This document shows positions 41,763 through 52,106 of a stretch of 64,000 nt of DNA, one piece after another (the first letter of the stretch is position 1; the number at the start of each line of letters is the position of its first letter). Below the pieces are notes generated by a model. It ran no database searches. It saw nothing but the letters and a program-made list of their open reading frames with translations, and was not told the DNA's origin. The stretch is taken from NCBI GenBank assembly GCA_008123405.1, contig VSSA01000003.1:248001-312000 (forward strand), in the 5' to 3' direction. The position numbers and the translations under genes were made by a program. This stretch comes from Nocardioides sp. BGMRC 2183. Lineage in GTDB: Bacteria; Actinomycetota; Actinomycetes; Propionibacteriales; Nocardioidaceae.

Positions 41763-43862
41763 TCAGACCAGGATCTCGGCGGCGCAGACCTTGAACTCCG
41801 GCATCCGACTGGCCGGGTCGAGGGCGTCGTTGGTGAGCCGGTTGACGCCGACCCAGTGGAAGGGGACGAAGATCGTGTCGGGGCGGATCGTGGCGACCAC
41901 CCGGGCCGGCGCCTTCATCTCGCCGCGGCGGGTGCGGACCACCACCGGCTCCCCGTCGTGGGCGCCGATCCGGTCCGCCAACATCGGGTGCATCTCGACG
42001 AAGGCGCCCTCGTCGGGCAAGGAGCGGATCCGGCGGGTCTGGGCGCCGGACTGGTACTGACCCAGCACCCGCCCCGTGGTGAGGTGCACCGGATAGTCGG
42101 CATCGGGCTGCTCGGCGGCGCCAGCGAATTCCGGCACCAGGAAGCGGGCCCGACCGTCGGGGGTGGCGAAGGAGTCGGCGAACATCCGGGGCGTGCCGGG
42201 GTGTGGGGTCTCGCCGTCCGGCACGGCCGGGCAGGGCCAGAAGACGCCCTGCTCCGCGGCGATCCGCTGATAGCTGATCCCTGAGTAATCCGCCTTGCCG
42301 CCAGCGGAGGCGCGGCCGAGCTCGGCGAAGATCTCCTCGGGGTCGGTGGAGAACGGGATCGGCGACCCCAGGCGTGCGGCCAGCCCGGCGATGACGTCCA
42401 GGTCGCTGCACACGCCCGAGGGCGGCGCGACCGCCTGCCGACGCAGGATCACCCGGCCCTCGAGGTTGGTGGTCGTTCCGCTCTCCTCGGCCCATTGGGT
42501 GATCGGCAGGACCACATCGGCCAGCGCTGCCGTCTCCGACATCACGATGTCGGCCACCACCAGCAGGTCCAACGCCTCCAGCCGCGCGGTGACGTGGGTG
42601 GCACGAGGGGCGGAGACCACGATGTTGGAGCCGAAGACCAACATCGCCTTCGGCCCGTCCCCGTCGGCGTCACTGGTCCCCAACGCATCGAGCAGCTCGT
42701 ACGCCGAGGGCCCCTTGCCGGGCAGGCTGTCGGCGTCGACTCCCCACACGCCGGCGACGTGGGCGCGGGCGGCGGGATCGTCGATCATCCGATAGCCCGG
42801 CAGCTGATCGGCCTTCTGGCCGTGCTCGCGGCCGCCCTGCCCGTTGCCCTGCCCCGTCAGGCAGCCATAACCGGCGGACTCCCGGCCCGGCATCCCGAGG
42901 GCAAGGGCGACGTTGATCCAGCCCAGCACGGTGGCGGTGCCCTGGGCGTGCTGCTCGGCGCCGCGGGCGGTCAGCACCATCACCCGACCGCCCTGACCGG
43001 CGGTGTCGCCGAGGAGATCCGCGAGGGCGCGCAGCTCCTCGCCGCCGACGCCGCTGGCCCGCTCGACGCGTTCGGGCCACCAGGCGGCGGCGTCGCGTCG
43101 TACCGCATCGAAGCCGGTGGTGCGCGCGGTGATGTAGGCCTCGTCGACGGCTCCACGGGCGTCGAGGAGGTGGAGCACACCGAGGGCCAGGGCCAGGTCG
43201 GTGCCGGGGACGGGCTGCAGGAACTGGTCGGCGCGCTCGGCCGTGGCGGTGCGTCGTGGATCGATCACCACGACCTTGCCGCCGCGCTCGCGCAGCCGGT
43301 CGAGATGACGGGCGGCCGGCGGCATCGTCTCGGCGAGGTTGGAGCCGACCAGGACCAGCACGTCCGTCCGCTCCACGTCGGCGAGCGGGAAGGGCAGACC
43401 CCGGTCGATCCCGAAGGCCTGGTTGCCGGCACTGGCCGCCGAGCTCATGCACCAGCGGCCGTTGTAGTCGATCTGGCTGGTGCGCAGCGCGACCCGGGCG
43501 AACTTGCCGAGCTGGTAGGCCTTCTCGTTGGTCAGTCCCCCGCCGCCGAAGACCGCGACGGCGTCGTCGCCGTGGTCGGCCTGCAGCGCGCGGAGCCGGG
43601 CGGCGATCAGGTCGAGCGCCTCGTCCCACTCCGCGGCGCGCAGCTCGCCGGTGGCGCGGTCCCGGACCATCGGGGTGGTGAGCCGCTCCCTGCTGCCGCG
43701 CAGCTCGCCGGCGGTCCAGCCCTTGCGGCACAGCGCACCCTCGTTGACGCCGAACTCCTCCCAGGCGGCGGTCTCGATGCCGGTGCGGCCCCGGCGGAGC
43801 ACCTTCATGCCGCACTGCAGGCTGCAGTAGGGGCAGTGGGTCTCGGTCGCCTGCTGCGTCAT
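41763..43862 (-). CDS. narB: Assimilatory nitrate reductase catalytic subunit (Mo-bisMGD)
   Basis: A 699-residue molybdenum enzyme that reduces nitrate to nitrite in the cytoplasm. The N-terminal [4Fe-4S] site is CPYCSLQCG with the fourth cysteine in LCRKGW. The molybdenum-ligand cysteine is in NGRWCMSSAASAGNQAFG. MGD-binding motifs follow (LVLVGSNLAETMPP, VVIDPRRTATAE, GYGCLTGQGNGQGGREHGQKADQLPGYR) and the C-terminal molybdopterin dinucleotide domain is complete (VHLTTGRVLGQYQSG...FVPFHW). ATG 43862 is preferred to GTG 43877. Electrons probably come from the nearby FAD/[2Fe-2S] protein. The promoter motif shared with the other nitrate genes lies 57-81 bp upstream. Confidence 0.95.
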   Translation of the reverse strand: MTQQATETHCPYCSLQCGMKVLRRGRTGIETAAWEEFGVNEGALCRKGWTAGELRGSRERLTTPMVRDRATGELRAAEWDEALDLIAARLRALQADHGDDAVAVFGGGGLTNEKAYQLGKFARVALRTSQIDYNGRWCMSSAASAGNQAFGIDRGLPFPLADVERTDVLVLVGSNLAETMPPAARHLDRLRERGGKVVVIDPRRTATAERADQFLQPVPGTDLALALGVLHLLDARGAVDEAYITARTTGFDAVRRDAAAWWPERVERASGVGGEELRALADLLGDTAGQGGRVMVLTARGAEQHAQGTATVLGWINVALALGMPGRESAGYGCLTGQGNGQGGREHGQKADQLPGYRMIDDPAARAHVAGVWGVDADSLPGKGPSAYELLDALGTSDADGDGPKAMLVFGSNIVVSAPRATHVTARLEALDLLVVADIVMSETAALADVVLPITQWAEESGTTTNLEGRVILRRQAVAPPSGVCSDLDVIAGLAARLGSPIPFSTDPEEIFAELGRASAGGKADYSGISYQRIAAEQGVFWPCPAVPDGETPHPGTPRMFADSFATPDGRARFLVPEFAGAAEQPDADYPVHLTTGRVLGQYQSGAQTRRIRSLPDEGAFVEMHPMLADRIGAHDGEPVVVRTRRGEMKAPARVVATIRPDTIFVPFHWVGVNRLTNDALDPASRMPEFKVCAAEILV

Positions 43863-43883
43863 GCCCCGATGGGACACCGACGA

Positions 43884-43943
43884 GATTTCGCGGTGCTGAT
43901 CGGCAGCGGACCCGTCGGGTCAACGACTTCTCACGGTCTCACG
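43884..43943 (-). promoter_or_regulatory. Nitrate-gene motif upstream of narB (shared gap with gdhA)
   Basis: On the minus strand: CGTGAG (43943-43938), two bases, CGTGAG (43935-43930), six bases, TTGAC (43923-43919), 29 bases, GAAATC (43889-43884). Spacing is identical to the nasC promoter. The 130-bp gap is divergent with gdhA, so the site might also affect gdhA. Confidence 0.65.
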
Positions 43944-43980
43944 GGACGACCCGCGGCGCGGCGCGCGGCAGCGGTGATGA

Positions 43981-45342
<1,362 letters not shown>

Positions 45343-45500
45343 GGCGTGTATCCCAAGTCCCCGCCTGCTGCACGGCGTTTCCGACTCGATCTGGCTGCGT
45401 TGGGGCCGCTCGACGTGCGATCCGGCATGCCGTCGCGTCCCCGCCTTGCCGGATCGGCCGGAAACACCGCTCGCTACGGCGCCGACTTGGGATACACGCC
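45343..45500. mobile_element. MITE-like element with 17-bp terminal inverted repeats and CTAG duplications
   Basis: A 158-bp segment bounded by GGCGTGTATCCCAAGTC (45343-45359) and its perfect reverse complement (45484-45500). It is flanked on both sides by CTAG (45339-45342 and 45501-45504), and the symmetric flanks extend the match to 24 bp. Internal inverted repeats continue the palindrome: GTTTCCG near both ends, and GATCCGGCA (45419-45427) with TGCCGGATC (45447-45455). No open frame of interest lies inside. CTAG target duplications are known for several IS5-family elements, so this may be a non-autonomous relative. It could also serve as a hairpin terminator for both genes. Confidence 0.7.
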
Positions 45501-47012
45501 CTAGATCCCCACACCTGCGTAGGACGTGGCCGCCCGAGCCGGGGCCGGCCGGCGCAGGTAGACCGCCCAGGTGACGGCGGCGCAGAGGACGTAGAAGGCG
45601 GCGAAGATCGCGAAGGCGGTCTTGGTGGCCTCCATCGGCGCGCTCACCCACGGCGAGGAGAAGGTGAGCGGGATCAGGAAGCCGCCGACAGCACCGACCG
45701 CGCCGATGATGCCGATCGCCGCCGAGGCCCGCTTGGTGGAGTTCGCCATCGCGGCAGCGCGCTCGGGGCTGCCGTGTGCGCCGACCCGGGACGCCTCGGT
45801 CCTGAAGATCGCCGGGATCATCTTGTAGGTCGACCCGTTGCCGATGCCCGTGGAGGCGAAGACCAGCAGGAAGAAGAAGAGGAACAGCGGGAACCAGGAC
45901 TTGTTTTCCTCGGCGATCGCCACGCTGGCGTCGGGGTTGGGCGTGAGCTGCATCAGGGTCCACAGCACCAGCGCGGTGGAGGTGATCAGGCCGACGAAGG
46001 CACCCAGGGTGACCCGCGCTCCGCCGTACCTGTCGGCGAGCCAGCCGCCCAGGGGGCGGGTGATCGAGCCGACCAGCGCACCGAGGAAGGCGTAGTAGGC
46101 GAAGTAGATCCCGGTGCCGAGCGGTGCCGGCTCGGGGACCCAGAAGTTCAGCTTGATCAGCAGCGGCATCGCGGCGGAGTAGCCGATGAAGGAGCCGAAG
46201 GTGCCGATGTAGAGGAACGCCATGATCCAGGTCTGGCGCACCTTCATCACCGACAGCTGCGAGCGGGTGTCGGTCTTCGCGGTGCCCAGGTTGTCCATGA
46301 AGAAGTACGCCGCCAGCGTGGCCACCACTGCCAGGCCGGCGTAGACCCAGGCGGCCCGTTCCAAGTGGACGCCGCCGTCGGAGGCCGCCACGATGCCGAA
46401 GAGCCCTGCGCCGCCGACGATGATCGGCAGCAGCAGCTGGATGATCGCGACACCGATGTTGCCGCCGGCCGCGTTGAGGCCGAGCGCCGCGCCCTTCTTG
46501 GCGGCCGGGTAGAAGAAGTTGATGTTGGCCATCGAGGAGGAGAAGTTGCCGCCCCCGAAGCCGGCGGTGGCGGCGATCAGGCAGAACGCCCAGTACGGCG
46601 TGGACGGGTTGGTCACCGCCCAGGCGAAGAGCAGCGTCGGGATGAGCAGCAACGCGGCGCTGATCATGGTCCAGTTGCGCCCACCGACCCTGCCCACCAT
46701 CAGCGTGTAGGGCACCCGCAGCAGGGAGCCGACCAGGTTGGGGATGGCCACCAGGAAGAAGAGCTGTTGCGCGGAGAACGCGAAGCCCTGGGCGAGCAGG
46801 AACGCCGAGGAGACGCTCCAGATCAGCCAGACCGAGAAGCCGAGGTGCTCGGAGAAGATCGACCAGATCAGGTTGCGACGCGCGATCCGGTGCCCGCGCG
46901 CCTCCCAGAACGCCTGGTCCTCGGGGTTCCAGTCGTCGATCCAGCGGCCGGTGCGGCGGTGCGGCGGCGGCGCGGTGCTGCCTGTGCTGTCGGTGGGCGA
47001 GGTGAGGGTCAT
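45501..47012 (-). CDS. narK: Nitrate/nitrite transporter NarK (MFS)
   Basis: A 503-residue, twelve-helix membrane protein of the nitrate/nitrite porter family. The nitrate signature is TAGFGGGNFSSSMANINFFYPAAKKGAALGLNAAGGNIGV, and the C-terminal half has GIGNGSTYKMIPAIF, the second signature. A charged N-terminal extension with WNPEDQAFWEARGHRIARRNLIWSI is typical of actinobacterial NarK. ATG 47012 has AGGAG upstream. It imports nitrate for the reductases in this window. The stop TAG is part of the right-hand CTAG of the MITE-like element. Four copies of the CTCACG hexamer lie upstream and run into the end of the preceding acyltransferase gene. Confidence 0.95.
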   Translation of the reverse strand: MTLTSPTDSTGSTAPPPHRRTGRWIDDWNPEDQAFWEARGHRIARRNLIWSIFSEHLGFSVWLIWSVSSAFLLAQGFAFSAQQLFFLVAIPNLVGSLLRVPYTLMVGRVGGRNWTMISAALLLIPTLLFAWAVTNPSTPYWAFCLIAATAGFGGGNFSSSMANINFFYPAAKKGAALGLNAAGGNIGVAIIQLLLPIIVGGAGLFGIVAASDGGVHLERAAWVYAGLAVVATLAAYFFMDNLGTAKTDTRSQLSVMKVRQTWIMAFLYIGTFGSFIGYSAAMPLLIKLNFWVPEPAPLGTGIYFAYYAFLGALVGSITRPLGGWLADRYGGARVTLGAFVGLITSTALVLWTLMQLTPNPDASVAIAEENKSWFPLFLFFFLLVFASTGIGNGSTYKMIPAIFRTEASRVGAHGSPERAAAMANSTKRASAAIGIIGAVGAVGGFLIPLTFSSPWVSAPMEATKTAFAIFAAFYVLCAAVTWAVYLRRPAPARAATSYAGVGI

Positions 47013-47102
47013 CGCGCGGGCTCCTGGCGGAGGAGGGTCAGGGGATGACGCTCATCCTGGGAAGCCGGTGTGACGCCGCGATGGTCCCGGCGATTTCATT
47101 GG

Positions 47103-47143
47103 GTCAACACGGGCTCACGGACTCACGAACTCACGGACTCACG
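47103..47143 (-). promoter_or_regulatory. Nitrate-gene motif upstream of narK, four hexamer copies
   Basis: On the minus strand CGTGAG occurs at 47143-47138, 47135-47130, 47127-47122 and 47119-47114 with an exact 8-bp period, followed by six bases and TTGAC (47107-47103). The last pair plus TTGAC has the same spacing as the motifs upstream of nasC and narB. The three upstream copies overlap the 3' end of the acyltransferase gene. Confidence 0.65.
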
Positions 47144-47656
47144 CGGGATGAAGAAGAACTGAGCGGGCTTCTCGCTGATCGAGGTCGTCAGGTCGACCAG
47201 CGGCCCACGCTCGGCACCGAGGCGCCCCAGCAACGCCAGCGACGCGGCGTTGCGGGCGTCGGGCTCCATGACCAGGCGACCGCACTCCGGATCGGCGAAC
47301 AGGAAGCGCAGGCCGGCCGCCACGATCTCCCCGGTACGACGCACCCGCGCGGCGTCGTCGGCCAGCAGCAGGTGCACGCCGACGTCGCCGGGACGACGGT
47401 CGTAGAACGCCCCGATCTCATCGACGAACGGGTCGTAGGTCTGGAGCAGGCCGACCGGGTGGTCCTCCAGGAGCAGCAGGTGGGCGGCGAGATGCTCCTG
47501 GTCGGCGATGTAGCCGTAGATCTCGGCCACCTCCTCGACCGCCATCCCCGCCATCCCCCAGAACGCTGCCCGCTCGGGGCTCACCCAGGAGTGCAGCAGC
47601 GCTGCGTCGGCGGTCGGGTCGACGGGCCGCAGGGTCACGGCGGTGGTGGTGGTCAT
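47123..47656 (-). CDS. desH: GNAT acyltransferase of the siderophore operon (DesH-like)
   Basis: A 177-residue acyltransferase of the siderophore type (compare IucB/RhbD): TLRPVDPTADAALLHSWVSPERAAFWGM, YDPFVDEIGAFYDRRPGDVGVHLLL and the acetyl-CoA-binding region ECGRLVMEPDARNAASLALLGRLG. It resembles the N-terminal half of the fused gene two positions upstream. It could acylate a hydroxylamine or a terminal amine. A penicillin acylase followed by a small acyltransferase matches what I remember of desG-desH beside Streptomyces desferrioxamine genes, linked to arylated products. ATG 47656 overlaps the acylase stop by four bases. Confidence 0.75.
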   Translation of the reverse strand: MTTTTAVTLRPVDPTADAALLHSWVSPERAAFWGMAGMAVEEVAEIYGYIADQEHLAAHLLLLEDHPVGLLQTYDPFVDEIGAFYDRRPGDVGVHLLLADDAARVRRTGEIVAAGLRFLFADPECGRLVMEPDARNAASLALLGRLGAERGPLVDLTTSISEKPAQFFFIPRESVSS

Positions 47657-49758
47657 CGGTGCTCCTCGGTGAGGGAAGGGGTGATCGGAATCGTGTCGCC
47701 GGCGGCCCAGACCGCCTGCTGGTCGTGGTGGTGCGGTGACCGGCCGTTGCCGTGCGCTCCGAGCGGCACCACCCACCGGCTGGCACCGCCGAGGTCCCAC
47801 ACATAGCGGGCGACCGGGCCGTGCACGCTCGCGCCGACGCCGCCCAGCGCGCGGGTCGCCTGGACGCACTCCTCGTCGCCGCCGACCGGCACCGGGTCCG
47901 GCGCCCCCGGCGGCGCGGTCCACCCGAACTGCTGGTGCGGCGTCAGCGGTACGGCGACGTGGGCGATCCCCCACGGCAGCGACGGGTCTCCGCTGGCCGC
48001 CGCCCGCTCCAGCGCGTCCCGGACCAGCACGACCCGGTCCTCGCGCCACGCCAGCAGCGCCGGGAGAGATGCCCGGATCCGGCTGCGCAGGTCGAACCAG
48101 GGCGCGAACAGCTCTCCGTGCGGCGAGCCGTCGGCGCTGTCCAGCCCGAGGACGTCACCGACGAGGTCGACCAGGGCCGCGCGGAGCGCGACGAATCGGG
48201 TGGCGGAGGTGGAACCAGGCCTCATCTCGCGGTCCCAGGCCAGCAGGTCAGCAGCGAATCCTTGCGCCGGATCACTGGCACCGATGGCGGCGTCGGGGAG
48301 CAGCGCCAGCACAGCAGTGCCGGCCCTCTGGCGGGTGTCGGCGAGCACCGCGGCCAGCTCGGCAGGGGTGATCGTGTCGCCGTGGGTGCGCAGACGAGCG
48401 GCGATCCGGTCGCGTCGCCAGGGTGGCGCGAAGTCGTCGCCGATCCGAGCCCAGGTGTCCTCGGCGCGATCGTTGGCGGAGACCAGCACCTCGCCGCTCC
48501 GCGCCGGTAGCTCCTCCACCCACCCGTCCCAGCCGTGCCCGTCCGCACCGTGCCCGTCAACTCCGTGCGGCAGCCGCCAACCGCGACGTACGCCACCGAC
48601 GCGCGCCGGCACCCGGCCGACCACCCGATGCTCCACGGCGCCGGACCGGTCCGCGACCAGCAGGTTGTTGACCGGCGCCACCCACTGCTCGAAGGCGGCG
48701 GTGACGTCGCCGACCTTGCGCGCGCGCAGCAGCGCCGGGAGCGCGGCGAACCCCCAGCTGCCGGTGACGAAGGGCGGCGTGCGGAGGCTGATCGCCGTAC
48801 CGGCGTCGAGGCCGTCGGCGGCGCGGTCGGGCTCACCCAGGACGACCGGGCCGCGCTCGGTGACGAGGACCTCGACGTCGACGGTGTCGAGGCTGCCGTT
48901 GCCGCGCCGGACTGCGATCCGGGTGCCGCGGGCGGCCACCGGCTGCCAGCCCTGCGGCCCCCGGCACAACACCGCGTCGCCCTCCCGGCACAGCTCCTCG
49001 AGGTAGAGGTCCTCGGCGTCGGCGACCGCGTTGGTCACGCCCCAGGCGACGTCCCCGGTGTGTCCGAAGTGCTGCACCCCGGGGACGCCGGGGAAGGTGA
49101 GGCCGACGACGTCGAAGGGATCGGTGGCGTCGGTGCAGGTCAGTCGGACCTGGGCGTAGCAGCCCGGCGCCTCCAGCACCCGGTGCGGGTCTCCGGCGAT
49201 CATGGGCAGCCCGGATGCGGTCCGCGAGCCGCCGACCGCGACCGCGTTGCTACCGCCGGGCAGGCCCTCGATCCGGAAGAGGTCGAGCAGCTCGTCGGCG
49301 ACCCCGGCGGCGCCCGCCACACCGGCGAGGTGGTGGCGCCAGAGCTTGTTGCCGACGTTGCCGAAGAGCAGGTGCTGGACGGCGAAGACGGCGATCGGCG
49401 TCCAGCCGCGCCAGCGACCCGGGCGGAGACGGAGTGGCGCGAGCTCGGGGATGGTGACGCGATCCAGCCCTGCGTTGACGCCCTCGACGTAGGCGTCGAG
49501 GAACGCACGATCCTCGACGCCCAGTGCTGCATAGGCGCGGCGGGCGCCGTCGGTGAGCAGCGACCGCCGAGCCAACCGGTCCCACTCCAGGGCTGCGGGT
49601 CCGAAGAGCTCGGCGCAGGTGCCCTCGCCGCGACGGCGCTCCACCTCCAGCTGCCACGCCCGGTCCTCCGCGGTGGCGACGCCCTGCCCGCGAGCCAGCG
49701 CGAGCAGCGAGTCGGCCACCACGTGCGGGATGCCATGGGCGTCCCGGCTGATTGTCAC
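47653..49758 (-). CDS. desG: Penicillin acylase family Ntn-hydrolase in the siderophore operon (DesG-like)
   Basis: A 701-residue N-terminal-nucleophile amidase. Motifs: ISRDAHGIPHVVADS at the very start, the alpha/beta junction LPGG-SNAVAVGG with nucleophile Ser170, PFDVVGLTFPGVPGVQHFGHTGDVAWGVTNAVADAEDLY (oxyanion and substrate region) and a C-terminal GGASRWVVPLG. Unlike secreted penicillin acylases or PvdQ it has no signal peptide, so it would act in the cytoplasm, perhaps forming or cleaving an acyl amide of the siderophore or of its diamine precursor. GTG 49758 overlaps the stop of the synthetase gene, and its own stop overlaps the acyltransferase start. The DGHGADGHG stretch is a short duplication. 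Confidence 0.8.
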   Translation of the reverse strand: MTISRDAHGIPHVVADSLLALARGQGVATAEDRAWQLEVERRRGEGTCAELFGPAALEWDRLARRSLLTDGARRAYAALGVEDRAFLDAYVEGVNAGLDRVTIPELAPLRLRPGRWRGWTPIAVFAVQHLLFGNVGNKLWRHHLAGVAGAAGVADELLDLFRIEGLPGGSNAVAVGGSRTASGLPMIAGDPHRVLEAPGCYAQVRLTCTDATDPFDVVGLTFPGVPGVQHFGHTGDVAWGVTNAVADAEDLYLEELCREGDAVLCRGPQGWQPVAARGTRIAVRRGNGSLDTVDVEVLVTERGPVVLGEPDRAADGLDAGTAISLRTPPFVTGSWGFAALPALLRARKVGDVTAAFEQWVAPVNNLLVADRSGAVEHRVVGRVPARVGGVRRGWRLPHGVDGHGADGHGWDGWVEELPARSGEVLVSANDRAEDTWARIGDDFAPPWRRDRIAARLRTHGDTITPAELAAVLADTRQRAGTAVLALLPDAAIGASDPAQGFAADLLAWDREMRPGSTSATRFVALRAALVDLVGDVLGLDSADGSPHGELFAPWFDLRSRIRASLPALLAWREDRVVLVRDALERAAASGDPSLPWGIAHVAVPLTPHQQFGWTAPPGAPDPVPVGGDEECVQATRALGGVGASVHGPVARYVWDLGGASRWVVPLGAHGNGRSPHHHDQQAVWAAGDTIPITPSLTEEHR

Positions 49759-52106
49759 CTCGCTACCGGGTTCGCCAGGGTGCCGGCGAAGATCAGCGAC
49801 TGGGACTGGTCGGCGATGTTCACCATCTCCAGGGTGTTGCGCAGTTGGAGACGGTTCAGGCAGCTGTGCTGGAACTCCGGCCGGAGCAGGTCATAGAACG
49901 CCGCCCGCTCGGCGAGCTCGGGATGGTCGGCGGTGTGCTGCACCAGGCACTCGCGGACCAGTCCCCAGAACTCCTCGCCGGCCATCATGCCGTCCTCGGC
50001 GAGGATCGCCGCGACGAACCGGAGCACCCCGTCGAAGATGTCGGTGTGCACCGCCAGCGCCATCACCTCGGGCGGGTAGGAGCCGCGGATCCGCTCCACC
50101 TCGGGTGGCAGCCGGATGTCCCCCATCACGGCGACCTCCTCGCCGATGTCCTTGTAGAAGGCACCGACCGGAGCGTAGTCCCGCATCCGCAGCACCAGGT
50201 TCTCCCCGTGCGGCATGAAGACCAGGTCGTAGGCGAACAGGCAGTGCACCAGGGGGCGGAGATAGGACCGTAGGTAGGCCCGGACCCAGTCGTGCGCGTC
50301 CAGGGGCGAAGCCTTGATCCACGCCGTCAGCAGCGCGTCGCCGGCCGCGTCACGGTGCAGCAGTGCGGCCATCGTGGTCAGCTGCTCGCCCGGCTCCAGC
50401 CGCGGCACCGGGCTCTCCCGCCACAGCGCCGCCAGCATCTTCCGGTACGGCGAGGGCGTGGCCACCCGATGGAAGGCGTCACCGGTGTAGCCGACCGAGG
50501 CCAGCTCACGCAGCACCCCGAACCCGCAGTCGGCGAGCTCGGCGTCGGCCTCGACAGTGCGCGCCACCCAGTCGTTGATCGCCGGCGTGGCCTCCATGTA
50601 GGCGGGCGAGAGACCGCGGACGAACCCCATGTTCTGGATCGCCAGCGCGGTCTTCACGTAGTGGCGCTCAGGACGGCTGGTGTTGAAGAAGGTGCGGATC
50701 GACTGCTGCGCCTTGTGCTCGTCGAGGCCCGCGCCGAGGTGGACCAGGTCGCGTCGAGCCACGTCGGGCGCGAAGGTGACCGCCACCTTGTTCACCCATT
50801 GCCAGGGGTGCACCGGCAGGTAGAGGTAGTCGGCCGGGTCGAGCCCGAGGCTGCGCAGTCGCCGCTCGAACCTGCGGCGCACGGCGGGCGTCAGCTCGGC
50901 GTCGTACAACTCGTCCTCGGTGACGCCGTCGCCGAGGTGCAGCGCGGCGAGGGAGCGGCGCGCGGCCAGCCAGTGCAGTCGGATCGGCTGACCGGCCTCC
51001 GGCGCGAAGGCCCCGTAGTCGTCGAGGCCGAAGCCGATCCGACCGTTGTTGGCGACGAACGCCGGGTGCCCCTCGGTCATCGACGCCTCGATCCGCTGGT
51101 AGTCGGCGTCGACCAGGTCCGGGACGGCGATGTCGCGGTGGGTCAGCTTCCACGCCGCGGCGGCCAGGGTCGCCGCTATCTCCTCCAGGTAGGTGGGCAG
51201 CAGCGTGTCCGGGATGCCCAGCACCGGCGCCAGCTCGGCGACCAGGTCCTGGGCGTCGGGGTCGCACACCCGCCCGTCCACGGTCCGCTCGATCGAAGCG
51301 GGGTCGACCACCCAGTGCTCGAGCAGGTGCCGCCGCGCCGTGAACGCGTACGACGACCTACCGGCCTCGAGTCGCCACCGGCCGTCACCCGGCGGACCGA
51401 CCGGCTCGGGGGTGATCAGCCGCTCATGGCTGTACTCCCCCAGCGCCTTGGCGACCAGGTGGCGCTGGGCGCGGGCGAAGACGGCGGGGGTCAGGTGGTC
51501 GGCCTCGTCGGCGTCGTCGGGGGTGTCGGGCGCCTCCACGGTGAAGCCGTCGCGGCCCGGCAGGCGGACCAGGTCGGGAGCGTCCCAGTCTCCGCGGGCG
51601 CAGACCGAGAGCATCGCGGTCTTGCCGGGCATCGGGATCTTGCGGAGCTCGGTGAACCCCGCCGCCACGTTCTTGGCGCGGATGGCGGCGTTGTCGGCGT
51701 CCGGCTCCACGACGACGCGCTGGACCCGAGGATCGGCGAAGCAGAAGGCCATCACCGCATCGAAGATCGCCGTGGTCAGCCCGGCCACCGGCGCGCCCGA
51801 GGGGGGCGCGACCAGCAGGTGCATCCCACCGTCACCGGGCTGCAGCTCGGGCAGTCCGGCCAACGCCTCGGCGTGAGCCGGGTCGTAGGTCTCGGCGAGG
51901 AAGAGCGGCCGACCGTCGACGCGGCCGAGCCAGGCGTCGTGGTGCGGGTCGGCGGCGATCGCGGCATAGGCGTCGCGGACGTCGGCACGGGTGGCGCCCT
52001 GCATCATCCAGTAGACGGAACGGGGGTGGGTCACCCAGCCGTGCAGCAGCTCGAGCTGCTGCTCGTCGCTCACGTCGAGCGGCTCGAAGGTGATCTCGTG
52101 CTTCAT
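49755..52106 (-). CDS. desCD: Fused acyltransferase - NIS siderophore synthetase (DesC-DesD in one protein)
   Basis: A 783-residue bifunctional protein. Residues 1-175 are a GNAT acyltransferase (LLHGWVTHPRSVYWMMQGATRADV, FLAETYDPAHAEA, RVVVEPDADNAAIRAKNVAAGF) equal to DesC, which acylates N-hydroxycadaverine. Residues about 205-783 are an IucA/IucC NIS synthetase (EGHPAFVANNGRIGFGLDDY; YLPVHPWQW; RTFFNTSRPERHYVKTALAIQNMGFVRG; FMPHGENLVLRMRDY) equal to DesD, which links and cyclises the units with ATP. In Streptomyces these are separate genes. ATG 52106 overlaps the monooxygenase stop by four bases. The linker between the domains is acidic (DTPDDADEAD). Confidence 0.9.
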   Translation of the reverse strand: MKHEITFEPLDVSDEQQLELLHGWVTHPRSVYWMMQGATRADVRDAYAAIAADPHHDAWLGRVDGRPLFLAETYDPAHAEALAGLPELQPGDGGMHLLVAPPSGAPVAGLTTAIFDAVMAFCFADPRVQRVVVEPDADNAAIRAKNVAAGFTELRKIPMPGKTAMLSVCARGDWDAPDLVRLPGRDGFTVEAPDTPDDADEADHLTPAVFARAQRHLVAKALGEYSHERLITPEPVGPPGDGRWRLEAGRSSYAFTARRHLLEHWVVDPASIERTVDGRVCDPDAQDLVAELAPVLGIPDTLLPTYLEEIAATLAAAAWKLTHRDIAVPDLVDADYQRIEASMTEGHPAFVANNGRIGFGLDDYGAFAPEAGQPIRLHWLAARRSLAALHLGDGVTEDELYDAELTPAVRRRFERRLRSLGLDPADYLYLPVHPWQWVNKVAVTFAPDVARRDLVHLGAGLDEHKAQQSIRTFFNTSRPERHYVKTALAIQNMGFVRGLSPAYMEATPAINDWVARTVEADAELADCGFGVLRELASVGYTGDAFHRVATPSPYRKMLAALWRESPVPRLEPGEQLTTMAALLHRDAAGDALLTAWIKASPLDAHDWVRAYLRSYLRPLVHCLFAYDLVFMPHGENLVLRMRDYAPVGAFYKDIGEEVAVMGDIRLPPEVERIRGSYPPEVMALAVHTDIFDGVLRFVAAILAEDGMMAGEEFWGLVRECLVQHTADHPELAERAAFYDLLRPEFQHSCLNRLQLRNTLEMVNIADQSQSLIFAGTLANPVAR

